Shown one piece after another: positions 33,473 to 46,009 of a stretch of DNA of 64,000 bases. The notes below the pieces were generated by a model that saw only the letters and a program-made list of their open reading frames with translations, did not search any database and was not told where the DNA came from. The DNA is taken from NCBI GenBank assembly GCA_951804985.1, contig OX638131.1, forward strand, positions 36,363,544-36,427,543, read 5' to 3'. The translations under genes were made by a program, and so were the position numbers. This DNA is from Dryomyza anilis. Lineage: Eukaryota > Arthropoda > Insecta > Diptera > Dryomyzidae. Each line of letters begins with the position of its first letter. The first letter of the stretch is position 1.

Positions 33473-35262
33473 TTTTCAATTTTTTTTCACATGTAAAATA
33501 TTTTTGGACACAGAACATAAGTGCAAAGTTTGAAGGCAATCAAAAGTAGTAAAACTAAAAATTACACGGTTTGACGTGGAATGGCCCATATATGAATATC
33601 AAAAGACTTTTATGCCACAACATCTTCTAAGCAAATTTGTGGTGCCAATCAACTGATTTAGTTCTCTCAACTGTTAATACCGTTCCTTAACCCAAAACTA
33701 TAAAGATTAAAGTTTAAGGTTCAAACTTTGAACTACAATCAATTTGGAATAGTTTTTGAACAGTTTCTTGTATGTACATGAGATTATTTCAAGTGCCAAT
33801 TGAAAATGGTAGTTCCATCAACCATATTGTAGATATTTCTTTATAGATTAATTTTGTTTTTTACCTTTTCTTTCCTCCAACCTCATGCCAAAAGTTTTTT
33901 TTTCTGTGTGTACCAGAAATATACTTTGTAATAAAAAATATAACAGTTTTTATAAAATGTACTCTTCAAACTCTAATTAAAAACTATATAATTTCAAAAC
34001 TACTTTAACCCACATTTAACCAATAGTTATTTTTTCACAAAAAGCATTATTATTTTTCATCGCATTTCATTCGTATCATGAAAACACTTGACATAAAAAG
34101 TGTGCACATGTGAAACACTTGTAAAAGACCCCCCTCATAGTTGAATAGAAAAGTTGAATTTGTACTAACGGAAAAATCATTATCATTTGATGTCAATTTG
34201 TGGTAATTGGTGGCACAACTCAAATTTGTCAAAATAAGTGCGACAATACAAGGTGTGGGGCTGGAAGGAAGGAAGCACGCACAAGCAGAACATTTATTTA
34301 GCAGTGCTGCTTATTACGCGTAATTGACTTAAAAATCTCTCATTCACTGTGACTTAATAAAGCAATGAAAAATATTATGAGGAAAAGTAGAAGCAGCGAC
34401 AGTCGAGGATCGTTAAACACCACGTGCAAATCCTTGAAACACGCTCGCTCGCTCCTTCGTTCGTTTGGTCTTTCTTTCGTTCGTTCGTTCGTTTGCACGG
34501 TTGATGTGATTGAATGTGTTTCCCACACTTGAAATTCTGCTATGCAGTGCTTGTGTTTTTCCCTCGGTTACTTTTTTTTTTGTTCGCCCCGACGTAATCG
34601 TAATAATTGTAGTGGCAGGATACGTAAGGACATGTTGAAAAATGTTACAAGATGAAGATGAAAAGTTTTTATTCGAAGAAAAGTCATTATCATGAAGTTC
34701 GCATATATGAGAAGCAATAAAATTGAAGGATTTAAGGATGTGCACTAGGACTTTGACTGCTGCTCTGCGGTATGTGGTTGGCGATGACTGTGGCATTTTT
34801 TTATGACTCATAATTTTGGATTTCATGGAGGTGAGTTTGCAGAATGTAAAAAGATTTTGAGAATAAACTTTTCTGTGATATGTGACCATTTAAAATTTTG
34901 AATTAAAATATTTAATTTCCAATTTATTAAATTTTGAATGTATCAGAATAAGGTATTACTCAAAAATTGAAATTTTACAAGTTTTGTTGATGATAACTGA
35001 ATATTACTGAAAAAAAAACACCAAATATAAATTTAATAAATAAAAATAAATTTTAAAATATTTAAATAATCTCGAGAAGTACAATTTGTCTCACTTAGGC
35101 TCGATTTAACAGTGGCAGTTTAACTCCATTTGTACGTTAATCACAATTGAGTCACTGAATTCATGTTTGCAACTTTTACTCGATTTATTGCAAAATCTCG
35201 ACGAGGTGCACAAGTTCTAAGTTCGCAGCAAGAATCTGGAGAACGAAATCTATCAGAATTGA

Positions 35263-35618
35263 TATATAAAGGGGTTTTCAATAAGTGCGCTACAAAAGTT
35301 TTTTTCAAGGGTCAACAGGGACGCTACAAAAGTAGAGCGACAGGGACAGCAAACGACGCCATATTTCTTGCCGCTCTTTTGACATTTCTATTCTGTAAGG
35401 TTTGCCATTTCTGGATGGAAAGATATACGAATTCGAATTTCGGTAGTAAATTTAAATAATTTGGACTCGTTGTTGGCTCGTATATCTTTTTATCGTGAAA
35501 TGGCAAACCTTACTGAAGAGAAATGTCAAAAGAGTGGCAAGAAATATGGCGTCGTTTGCTGTCCCTGTCGCTCTACTTTTGTAGCGTCCCTGTTGAAAAA
35601 CCCTTTATATATATTATT
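35263..35618. mobile_element. 355 bp foldback (long imperfect palindrome)
   Basis: The left arm ATATATAAAGGGGTTTTCAA ... CAGGGACGCTACAAAAGTAG ... TTTGCCATTTC pairs with the right arm GAAATGGCAAACCTTAC ... CTACTTTTGTAGCGTCCCTG ... CCCTTTATATAT, around a loop near 35430-35490. Matches are long with few differences; a short extra segment (TGCGCTACAAAAG-type) near 35285-35305 looks like a partial duplication. ORFs on both strands mirror each other and are not genes. Confidence 0.85.
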
Positions 35619-36429
35619 TAATATTAAAGCAACAACCCTCAATTTGTAGAAAAGTTTTATTAAACTAAAAATTAAACTTTCCATTTGTAAAATTTTAATT
35701 TTCTAAACATTTATTTGAGAAATATTTCTGTGTAAATAAGGAAACAAATTTTCATAATATGGAATTCATGCTATGAAAGCTTTTCCAATAAATTATTTTC
35801 GGAATTCATTGTGATACCAAATCTCCTAATAATAGTAAAAATATTTACCATGAAATCAATTTTTTGGAAATTTAATGGATTTTTTCATTTAATTTTTCTT
35901 TTAGTGTAGGCGCTAAACCTCTCACCTTTTCCAACAACACAACAACAAACAACTGAAGTAAACTGCAACAACACACAAAGAGATGGAGTAAAGGAGAAAA
36001 ACAATAAGAATAAGACACTGTGTCGCTCTTGTGCATTAGTGACATTTTGTGTTGCTCTATTAATTGCAAATTTCAACAAATCTGTTCGCTCTTCTCAATG
36101 CATTGACTGCCGGTGCCGCGTGAGATATATGAAATCGTTATTAATTGGACTGGTTTAGTGTTTAGTAAAAGTGATAAATGTTTTAAATAATAGTTAAATT
36201 TATGTATTAATGGAAGTGAGTTCATAATAAATGTTAAGCTGCATAGAAAAGAGCATAAAATATGCCAATCAAAAAGTGCCACAAAATGAGAGTGAAAAAA
36301 AAAATGAAAGAGTTCGCAATTGAAAATGTAGAGTTTTCTTCAAATTACATAAAATAAATCCTAATGTTTAAAATATAATCAATGTGAAATTAATATGTAG
36401 AATGTTTTATTCAAAATGCTATCAAGTGT

Positions 36430-36565
36430 ATCAAAGTGCATCAGCGTACCTCAAAAAGAAGGTCACGCAAGGTGCTCCGCTGGCATCAAAGCAGCACGAA
36501 TCACCATACAAAATGTGTAACATTTAAAGAGAAGAGAATGTTATGGCTCAGTTGTTGCAGCAATC
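36430..36565 (+). other. Possible short plus-strand exon ending in a GTGAGT donor
   Basis: ATGGCTCAGTTGTTGCAGCA followed by ATCG^GTGAGTTTT would encode MAQLLQQS and splice in the plus direction, preceded by a more complex, less AT-rich stretch (36420-36535). Nothing downstream can be linked to it. A chance match is more likely than a nested gene. Confidence 0.15.
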
Positions 36566-36599
36566 GGTGAGTTTTATATTTTGGTATGTCGAAATTTTG

Positions 36600-37390
36600 A
36601 ATTATTTATAATTTGTCACTTTAAATTACATTTTTAACTAAAAAACAAATTTTCACTGAAAATTAATTTTTGCAACGTAAAATTCAAAATTTTTACTAAA
36701 AATTAAATTCTTCACTAAAAATTCACTTTTTCACTAAAAATACTAAAAATTTAATTCATCACTAAAAATTAATTTTTTTACTTACAATTAATTTTAACTA
36801 AAAATTCAATTTTTGACTGAAAATTCAAAATTTTACTAAAAATTCAAATTTTCACTAAAAATTTAATTTATCACTGAAAATTCAAATTATCACAAAAAAT
36901 TAAATTTTTTACTAACAATTAATTTTAACTAAAAAGTAAAATTTTCACTAAAAATTCAAATTTTCACTAAAAATTCAAAATTTTACTTAAAATTCCATTT
37001 ATCACTAAAAATTCAAATTTTCACTAAAAATTAAAATATTCACTAAAAATTCTAATTTTCATTAAAAATTCAAATTTTCACTAAAAATTCAAATTTTCAC
37101 TAAAAATTAATTTTCACTAAAAATTAAATTTTTCTTTTGAAATTCAACTTTACATTAAAAATTCAATTTTTCAGTAACAATTCAAATTTTTACTAATAAT
37201 TCAATTTTACACTATAAATTTAAAATTTCACATTTAATTTATAAATTAAAATTTAAATTATCACTAAAAATTCAATTTTTCACTAGCAATTAATTTTAAC
37301 TTAAAATGCAATTTTTGACTGGAAATTCAAAATTTCACTAAAAATTCCATTTTTCTCTACAAATTAATTTTCTTTTTACTAAAATACAAT
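36600..37390. repeat. AT-rich minisatellite TTTTCACTAAAAATTCAAA
   Basis: About forty irregular copies of a 15-19 bp unit (TTTCACTAAAAATTCAAAT and variants with TTAA or TTTT). No coding or transposon ends. The right edge merges into a MITE-like fragment (37440-37556, ending TTTCTGTGTA). Confidence 0.88.
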
Positions 37391-37679
37391 TTTATGTTAA
37401 TTTCCTTTAATTTTTGTTCAATAAGTTTATTAATTAAAATAAATGAACATTTAATTAATACAATTAAATGTCGTATCGGCGATGAAACATAAAAATTGAA
37501 TTGTATTGATACATTTTTTTTTTAATATATTTACACATATATTTTTTCTGTGTATAGAATCTTGGAGTACCCCAGTCTGCCATGTGTTGGAGGCCTTCGA
37601 TGCCTCGAATTTGTATCGAATAACTTCGAGAAAAAAATTCTATCTCGATGCTTTATCGATTCTAATTTTTGTAAATTCT

Positions 37680-37970
37680 CGTATATTCAAATTTCATTGA
37701 CAAGATACGATATATAAACATTTATCACATCGATATCGTAATATTTTTTGAAGCAATATTGAACATTGATCACTTTTTTCATCGATGTCGTTCCGATTTC
37801 AAAAAATGTCTCGTACCGAGAAAACTCCGACAAAACGCATCGATATCTACCTACCATGAAGGTCCGATTTGACGCTCGATATCTGTACGAGAAAATGTCC
37901 GATATCGTGTGATTTCTCCTTATTTTTTGCATTGATCTTGTAACGATTTCGAAACGAATGGCATACTGGG
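37680..37970 (-). repeat. ATCGAT-rich dispersed repeat, copy 2
   Basis: The complement contains CGATATCGAGCGTCAAAT, AGATATCGATGCG and GTTTTCTCGGTACGAGACA, in the same order as in 7430-7560. Confidence 0.45.
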
Positions 37971-39576
37971 ACATCACAATATTATAAAACTATCGCTTAT
38001 AAAATTGATTTATTCATTGTTTTATTAAATTGCAGATACTCAAAAGCATAATTATAATATATTATATAATAATTATAATAATTATTATACTATTATAATT
38101 ACTGCAAGCATATAATATGATAATATTAATTCATATACCTCTTCTTTGTGATATTATTCATTTTTTTAACACTACATGTAACAATCAACATTTATTACTT
38201 TTAAATATGTTATAATTATTATAATGTATTTGTCGCAACTATATTATTTGTTAAAAACACAATATTTTAATTAATTTACGATCGATTAGCTGTAGGTTTA
38301 TAGCAATTATAAGTTAAAAGTATCAACTTAAAATTGTTTTTTTAGATTTGAAGTAAGAATTAGTAAATTTTAGTTCTACAGCAACCATATGAAAATCACT
38401 AAAATAAAAATCAACTACAATATAATGTAGTTTTTTTTTCAACCAGTTATATTTCTATTAACTATGCCGACAAAACTTTACTAATTAGCTGCGGTGCATT
38501 TCTATTTCATTCTGAACTTTTTGCAAAAATTACACTTTTTTTTTAGAACTTTGCTCTTCACTTTCACAAAACATGTGGAAATAATTTCACAATTCAAAAT
38601 GAAGCCACTCGCAAAAAGTTCCCCCCAAATGAATTGAGTGACAAATTAAATTTCTTGGCATATGCTCAACTACTGCTGCTGCTGCTGCACTTCGCCGACT
38701 TGGTGTGTAAACTGTCTCCACTATAGACTGTTTCTTCTAGGACTTGAAGTTTGTCTCTGGTTTGTAGACTGAGTCTAACTGTATCCTCAGATGGTTTTTC
38801 TTGTTGTTTTTACAAGTTGGAATAATTGCCAAAATTGCAAAAAAAAAAAAATGATATAACAGAAGACAAGTTGAAAAGTTGAGACTAAAGTTTAGTTTCT
38901 TTGCTATTTCCGCTCTGGGGCATATTGGACGGGGCCAACAACAACAAGAAGCAGCATCAGCTAGCTATTCAATTAAGTTGTAAGAAAGTTGCACAGCTTC
39001 GTATGCCATCCTTGGCGGTTAGGATTCTGAATGAGACGGCGATGGAGTCTGCAAAAGGATTCGTATAAGGTGCATAATTTGCATAATTTTGCAATTAAAT
39101 GGTGAAAATGTATAATTTTTTGTATATGTGAGCAACACGTAACGAAATAGTGAACAAAGAACAGTTCAAATGGTGTGTTAAAATTTTTTCTGCTTTGAAT
39201 TGAAGATCTTTTGTAGTTTTAATTGAGCTCCTCTAATTAACGTGCGTATTAATGTTTTAATAAGCATTTAAAATAATATTAAAATAGTTTTCAAATTGGA
39301 AAAGTTTTACTTGGATATAGAAATTTTAGACGATAACACTTGCGATAACATTCAATATTATCAACATTTAAATTAATCAATAATAAATAAAAAGTTTTCT
39401 GGATGTGTTTCTAGATGTTGATGTTTGCTTTCAAAAAGTGTGTAATTTGAACGTTTTCAATGACATAAGAATATTTTAAATTAAGGTATATTGCATCTCT
39501 TTAAAAATACAATAGGGGCATTGGAAATAATTTAACGTTGATTAAATGATATAAAGCCAAGTAGAAATTGCAATAA

Positions 39577-40080
39577 TGGTTGGGGTAATGTGTGAAGTAT
39601 TTTTTTTTTGGAAAGTGCGCAATATTTTTTAACTATTTCAGTAATTGCAAAATTTTTTTAATTCAATATATTATTTCTGATAGATATTTATAAATATTCG
39701 TTATTTTTTTCTTCACATTCATTTTTTGCATTATCTTAAATTTTTTTGTTCATTCCATTCATATTTTTTATATATTCTGAATGTATATATATATTGTTTA
39801 TATTAAATAATAAAAAAACCCAATAATTTTCCTGTTTGCAAAATTATTAACGTTTCCCACATTACCCAAGAATTTTTCCAGTGGTCCGAAAATGAGCGGT
39901 TTTCGAAAAACGCCCAAATTCAATTAAAAGACACATTCATTTTATAATATTAATACAAAAAGTTAGATCACGAACCACTCTATATAATAACTCATCAAAA
40001 GGGTTTTAAAAAATATTTAAATATATTTTTTTGGAGGCAGATAAAACGTTTCCCACTTTACCCCAGTCTACCATATATTA
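39577..40080. mobile_element. Possible MITE with GGGGTAA...TTACCCC ends
   Basis: The left end GGTTGGGGTAATGTGTGAAG resembles the complement of the right end AACGTTTCCCACTTTACCCC. An internal AACGTTTCCCACATTACCC repeats the terminal motif. Diverged; ends approximate. Confidence 0.4.
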
Positions 40081-40827
40081 ATCGGAGTGTTTGAACTTAA
40101 TAATGACCTTTCGAAATAGATTTTATCAGAGAGTATTTAGAACTCAATGGACGGAATTTCTATTAATTAACTTAAAATATATTTTTATTATTAACAATTA
40201 GTAGAAGATAATGTGTTCTTGCAACTTGTATTCATATTTCTTTATAGATAGCTATTATCGTTTTTCAATTAATTAATGTACAATAAACCTGTATCAAGAA
40301 ACAGAATCTGTCAATATAATTTATAATTTATTTATTATTTATTACTCAACTGTTGGGATTTTTTTATATTTTAAGTATAAATTATATGTTTATGTTGATG
40401 ATACTTCTATAAATAATACGCCGTATAAGTATTCTTTAGTAAAATTTTGTCAATAATGTGCGTACTTAAAAACTCGTAAAACATTTTGCTATGTATGCAT
40501 TTCATTACGTTGCCTTTGAATTAGTTGAGTTGTAAACATAAGAAGTATATAAGATTTCAGCACATCTTAGTCTTGACTTTTGTTTTATTATCTTTGCTGA
40601 ATATAATATAAATACGTATAATGTATAATACGTATATGTAAATAGATAGCCCAGTTGGAAATAATGTAAGTGATGTCATGGTTGTCAAAGATCAATGCAT
40701 TTTACCATTTCAATTATAATTTTAAAAAATTTAAGCTACAAAATAGAGTTCAGAATTGTATAATTAGTGTGAAATTTAAATAAATAGTCTATATAGGGAA
40801 TAAAACGAGTTGGGAAAGTTAGGTCAC

Positions 40828-41572
40828 ATGGGTAAGTTCGGTCACATGGGGCGGATTTTTATAGTCGGTCGGGCCCGACTATGGGGATATTAACCCTCAG
40901 AATATTATTCATATATCAGAAATTTACGTCTTATATCCCCATAAATTAAAAAAATCATATGAAGTATAAAAACTAAAAAAAAAATTGAAAAATGTAATCG
41001 GGCTTAACACGCCTTTATTTAAAATTTTGAAAGGCTAATATTTCATAGATTTGATTTTAATAATGTACGGATCAAATTTCCACTATGAAAACCCGGGAAA
41101 TAATGAAAAAAAAAGTGGGCGGATCACTCCCATTTTTGGACCACATATTTTTAGATGAATTCTAACAATACGTTTTAAATTTTATAACTATACTTTGAAT
41201 ACTTTTCGATTTATTAGTTCCGAAAGAGTTATATAAAAGTGACTTGTATGGGAGGTGGGCGTGTCCGTTGACCGATTTGGCTCATTTTCAAACTCAGTTC
41301 CTACTTTTGGCTAAAATATATTGAGACGAAATTTCATCGCATTCTGATCAGTATTTCTCAAGTTATTCTGTATTCGGACAGCAAGACATCAAAACAGCAA
41401 GACAGCAAGACGGACAGACAGACAGACAGACGGACATGGCTAAACGGACTCGGGTAGTGATGCTGATCAAGAATATATATACTTTTCCATACCGGACACG
41501 CCTCCTAAGGGGCGTTACAATATATGCACAAAGTTAATATACCCTGTACCTCATAGGTGTAGGGTATAAATA
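40828..41572 (-). mobile_element. Repeat element with TATACCCTACACCT termini, copy 2 (inverted)
   Basis: Reverse-complement copy of 1869-2670. It begins CATGGGTAAGTTCGGTCACA and CGGTCGGGCCCGACTATGG and ends CCTCATAGGTGTAGGGTATA. It lacks about 65 bp present in copy 1 next to the GGGCCCGAC end. The core has GACGGACATGGCTAAACGG and GATGCTGATCAAGAATATAT. Confidence 0.78.
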
Positions 41573-41579
41573 TGATGAT

Positions 41580-44500
41580 ATGAAAAATTGATGTATGTTG
41601 TTAATGCTCGAGTAGTCAACAATAATTGACGTTATTTGGTTGATACTTTTTCAATTTTTGTATTGAAACTGACAAAAAATTAACATTTTAAATTGATACA
41701 AGATTGCGTCAACTAGAAATATCCGCACATTTATTGTTATTCGACAAAATTCTGTTGATGCTTTACATTAATCGTGTGATTCTAGCTAAAGAGTCTGGAA
41801 TGAATCTACTATAATAATAAAAAGCAATTCAAAATTTCTTATAATTAAATTTGAAAATATAAAATCTGAGAAAATAACAGCATTATGCTGTCACAAGTCT
41901 GCCCTACTCTCACACTAGTCACAATTGTCAGAATTTCGTATTCTGTGTTAAGACTCAAAAATATCCGACAATTGTTATCTTAGTCACAATTTCGTATTAT
42001 GACAATTTCGTATAAGTACACGCTGCAAAAAAAAGGGCTCTCCCAAACATAATTTTGCAGGCATTAACATGTATGTTTGGAATCTTATGTAAACATAATA
42101 TATAATTGACTGACAAATCATGTGTAAATCATTGAGACTTGAACAGTGTTGTAATGAGCTCTGACTTACATTATAATATCCCGGAAACATTTTAATGTTG
42201 CCCCTTAAAATGGAGTATGTTCTAATGGAAACATAATAATTACTACATTCAAATAAAATAAATATTCAGTTCAAAAAGTGGTATGTTTGCATAGAAACAT
42301 ATTTAAATAATTTTGGATAGAAATCCTGAAAATAAAATAAAAATAAAATGTTGTTTTTTCATTAATTTTTATTAAAAATTGTTAAACATGCTCAGTGGAA
42401 ATTTATAATAATTGAATTCATATAAAAATTTTTAAATGCATAAATAAATAATTCGTTTAAAACTGCAAGTACATGCAAGTGACAGCATGATTGCACAATT
42501 GCACCAGCAGACACTAAACCAGACGATCCAGAATCGCTTTATATTTGGTACAGTTACAGTTGGTCTCAGTACAGCACATAGGAAAAGGAATTTACGAGGC
42601 TTTTGCAAAAAAACATGCCAAATTCTATTTGAAAATCGAAACACTGATTTTTATTTGTGGTTTTTTCACATTAGTTTCAGAAATTATATACCGCATTATA
42701 TTATACTCTATTACTATTAGTACTTTTTATAACATAATTTATATATTTATTTAATTTACAAATAACAAAATTATTACCGACGCGAACATGTTTTCTCAAC
42801 AAACAACAAAAGACAGCTACGCAGAAAATGCCGATCAACGTGTGTCAACTATATATACAAGAATTCATTTTTTTTTCAAACATCAGTTTGTTTAAAATGA
42901 CCCTATACATACTTCAAACGACGACAAAAGAGACATAGGTAGAAAATTCTGCTAAACGAGTGCCAACTTCGTATACAAGAAGAATGTTGCAAGAATACAT
43001 TTATTTAAATCCAATTTCTTTTTTGTTTGTTTGTAAACATCAATATGTTCAAACGATGGCAAAAGATGGCGTAGGTAGAAAATGCTGAACTTCGTATTAA
43101 GACGAGCGTTGCGAACATACCGTGTATTTAGATTTGATTAGCATTTTCTGTGTTTCGAAACATAGTTTCAACCAAGTAAATTGCCAAGAAAGAGTTTATT
43201 CAAATGCAATTAAAATTTTATGTTGGTATTGTAACATATTTATGGTAAATTTGACAGATTCTGCTGGACAATATAATAATGTTTACACGTGAACAAAAAT
43301 AAATTAAATTTCGATTATAATTTAATTACACTTCATTCCTAATACATGTATGGTAATTTCGTATTACTTTTTAATTACATTCCAACGTATTCAAACAAAT
43401 CTTTTCTATCCGTGTATAGCATATATATTTCGTAATATATCAAAGTTCCTATTGGGTGTTACGCACACCTGTATGCATGTTGTATGTGTCTGCCAGTGTG
43501 CGTCTGTACAGGCTTTGGAAAATAAGCAGCGTTTCCTTGAATACGTAAACATTGAGCCAGCTTAACTAATAACGTAGCGAAATGTGTAAATTCTAAAGGA
43601 ATCGGAATTTGTTTATCTCCGTATTTGTCTGATTATTTGCATTAACGTCGTTCGTACGTTCGCTCGTTGCATGCATTTGATGTATGCATCAGTGATTTAT
43701 ATTTGAAATACTTCCCATGTTTATAACGTAAACGTAGCAAGAATCCTTTCAGCCATTCGCAGTTTCAACAGAAATGCAGTCTAATTAGAAAGGCGGCAGC
43801 AACAACAAAATCATATTTAAACAGTTTCATTTTCAATTACATATCATTATAGCAACCAGATGCATTAAATAACGATATGTATTTCTATGCGTGGATGCAT
43901 TTGTTTCAACAAAGTAAATTCATTATATGTATTCATCATATCATAGTTAGTTGTGGTAAGTTGAGTTTATTTTATTATTAAAATATAATGTTTTATTAAA
44001 TCATTTTTTAAATCATTAATTAAATTCTTGGAATTCTTGGAAAGTTGAAAACTTATTAATTTGAAATAAAAATAATAGATTTGTTTGAGTATGCTTGAAT
44101 GTAATTGTAAGGTAATTCGAAATAAACATATATATTTTTGGAATAACACCTAACTCATACGCAATCAGAAGCTACGATTTGATCCAATTTCAGTTATTAT
44201 TCACCTACAAACCGGTCACAGTAACTGAGTTTTAGCCGAAAAGGTGAAGATTAATAGTAACATTATACTTTGTTCGATTTCACTGGCATTTTTTATATCA
44301 ATTGATCAAAGATCTGTAGTTAACTGAGTTTTCATATACTTTATAGCATACATAGCTTTAATACACCGAAAAATATATTGAACGTAAATATAGAAACTGA
44401 GATTTATTGATACAACATAATAAATTCCATTAATGTAATAAATTGGATATACTAATTATTTATTAGTATAAATTAAATCCTTTCTGGGTTGGTTTAAATG

Positions 44501-45230
44501 CTATAATATATACATTTATAGCATATACACCAGCCGACAGTTTTAGAGGCACTACACAGTTTTACAGCCACTCACAGTTTTAAATTCACTAAATGCTCCT
44601 TTTACACTAAATTAACATTTTACATAGAATACAATGTTTTTAAAATTTAAACTTATATATGTTATTCGTTCTAAACATAATTTTGTTTGTACGAAAACAA
44701 GAATATTTTTGATAATACTTTTTATACTGCAATTATAAATTTTTTACAGATGCTTCAAGCATATATGTGATTCCTGCAAAAGTATGCTCTGACAAGCCAT
44801 TTTTTCAGTATTTACTATTGTAATAAGGTAAATAGGGAAAAACTGGAATAATATAACAACGCGCCAATTTAAATATAAATTCAAATGAAAATACAGGATA
44901 TATCTGGAGGAATATTTTAATCGAATAGGGATGTTTTCGTGAGAAGTTATTAGAGGCATATTGTGTCATTTTTCTGGAATAAATGTTTACATTTTATGTA
45001 TTCTAAAACAAAATGTTATAGAATTTGAAAAATGCATAAATTTTAAATTATGCAAATAAATCATTTAATTTTATTAATATTTTATAGCTTCTGGGTCATA
45101 AATAACGTAGCCTCAGTAAACTCCCATTAATGATTGGTGAGCTAGCAGCAAACACGTCAGAGCAATTAAAGAGCGTTGTTTTTTTAAATTAACTTTATTT
45201 TCATTTTACCCCATAACAATATTCATCTCT
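41580..45230. other. Intronic sequence with no recognised complete element
   Basis: AT-rich DNA with more balanced patches near 42440-42620 and 43440-43800. ORFs of up to 77 codons are open on both strands and show no domain. Nothing consistent with an RRM1 exon. Confidence 0.5.
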
Positions 45231-45459
45231 AATTTCAATTACATTCGCAAAGCAATTTCAAATTCAATATTGCACGACAGCGAATAAAAACAAACACATA
45301 ATGATAATAAAAGATAACGACAGTGAAAATACCCGGCCGCCGGACCCCGTTGTCAGTCAGCCAACAGACGGACAGGCAGACAGACTGAGAAACAACTATA
45401 GAGCCAGCCAACACCACACGGATATCACGTTTTTTGTTTTTGTTTTTATCTAAATTAAC

Positions 45460-45850
45460 TCCGGTTGCCCCGGCATACAGCAGTCAGATGATGCGAGCAT
45501 TGCGAGAAGATGTGGCAACACGAACATATTGATGGCGTGTGTCGCCAGCAATTGAATTGGCGTCGATCGTGGTCGCCGGCGCTTGGCTCCATTGCACTGC
45601 GGGCCAGTAGCAAATGGCAGCACCAGTCCAACAGCAGTAGTCAGTTGCGTGAAGTGGCTGCAGCGCCATCAGCATCAGCACGTGTCTCAAGTGCTGCCGT
45701 GAGTGCGCCGCCACCGAACGTCTGCCAAAAGTCAGGGAACAGGAGCCAGCGAGCGCCAGAACCCGAGCTCGGGTCTCAGCACCCATTTGACCAGCCGTGC
45801 CAGAGACAATAATCTCAAAGTCGACGGGCGGCCAACATCATCATGCAGCG
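45460..45850. promoter_or_regulatory. GC-rich island in the intron (candidate alternative first exon or enhancer)
   Basis: The most GC-rich non-exonic stretch of the window, with a sharp transition from AT-rich flanks. 100-codon ORFs are open on both strands (45510-45812 plus, with APSASARVSSAAVSAPPP; 45484-45786 minus); neither resembles an RRM or has clear splice sites. On the transcribed strand it could be a 5' untranslated exon or promoter of an internal start. GC composition alone supports this. Confidence 0.35.
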
Positions 45851-46009
45851 GGCAACACGTTCGACATAATGTTTCGATTAAACTATATATCTATTTTTTT
45901 TTTCTGTGTCTCGTATCATAATGCTGAAAATGCTTGAAAAATTTTTAGTTCAAGTATAAAAATTAAAATAGAAGCGCTGAAGCGCACAGCAAGATAGAGC
46001 AAGAAAAAT

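Noticed and set aside
36600..37390. CRISPR-like array
   Set aside because: No unique spacers; units are irregular and adjacent, in a eukaryotic intron.
1869..41572. The 0.75-0.8 kb pair as LTRs of one retrotransposon
   Set aside because: They are in opposite orientation and enclose host exons, with no gag-pol sequence between.
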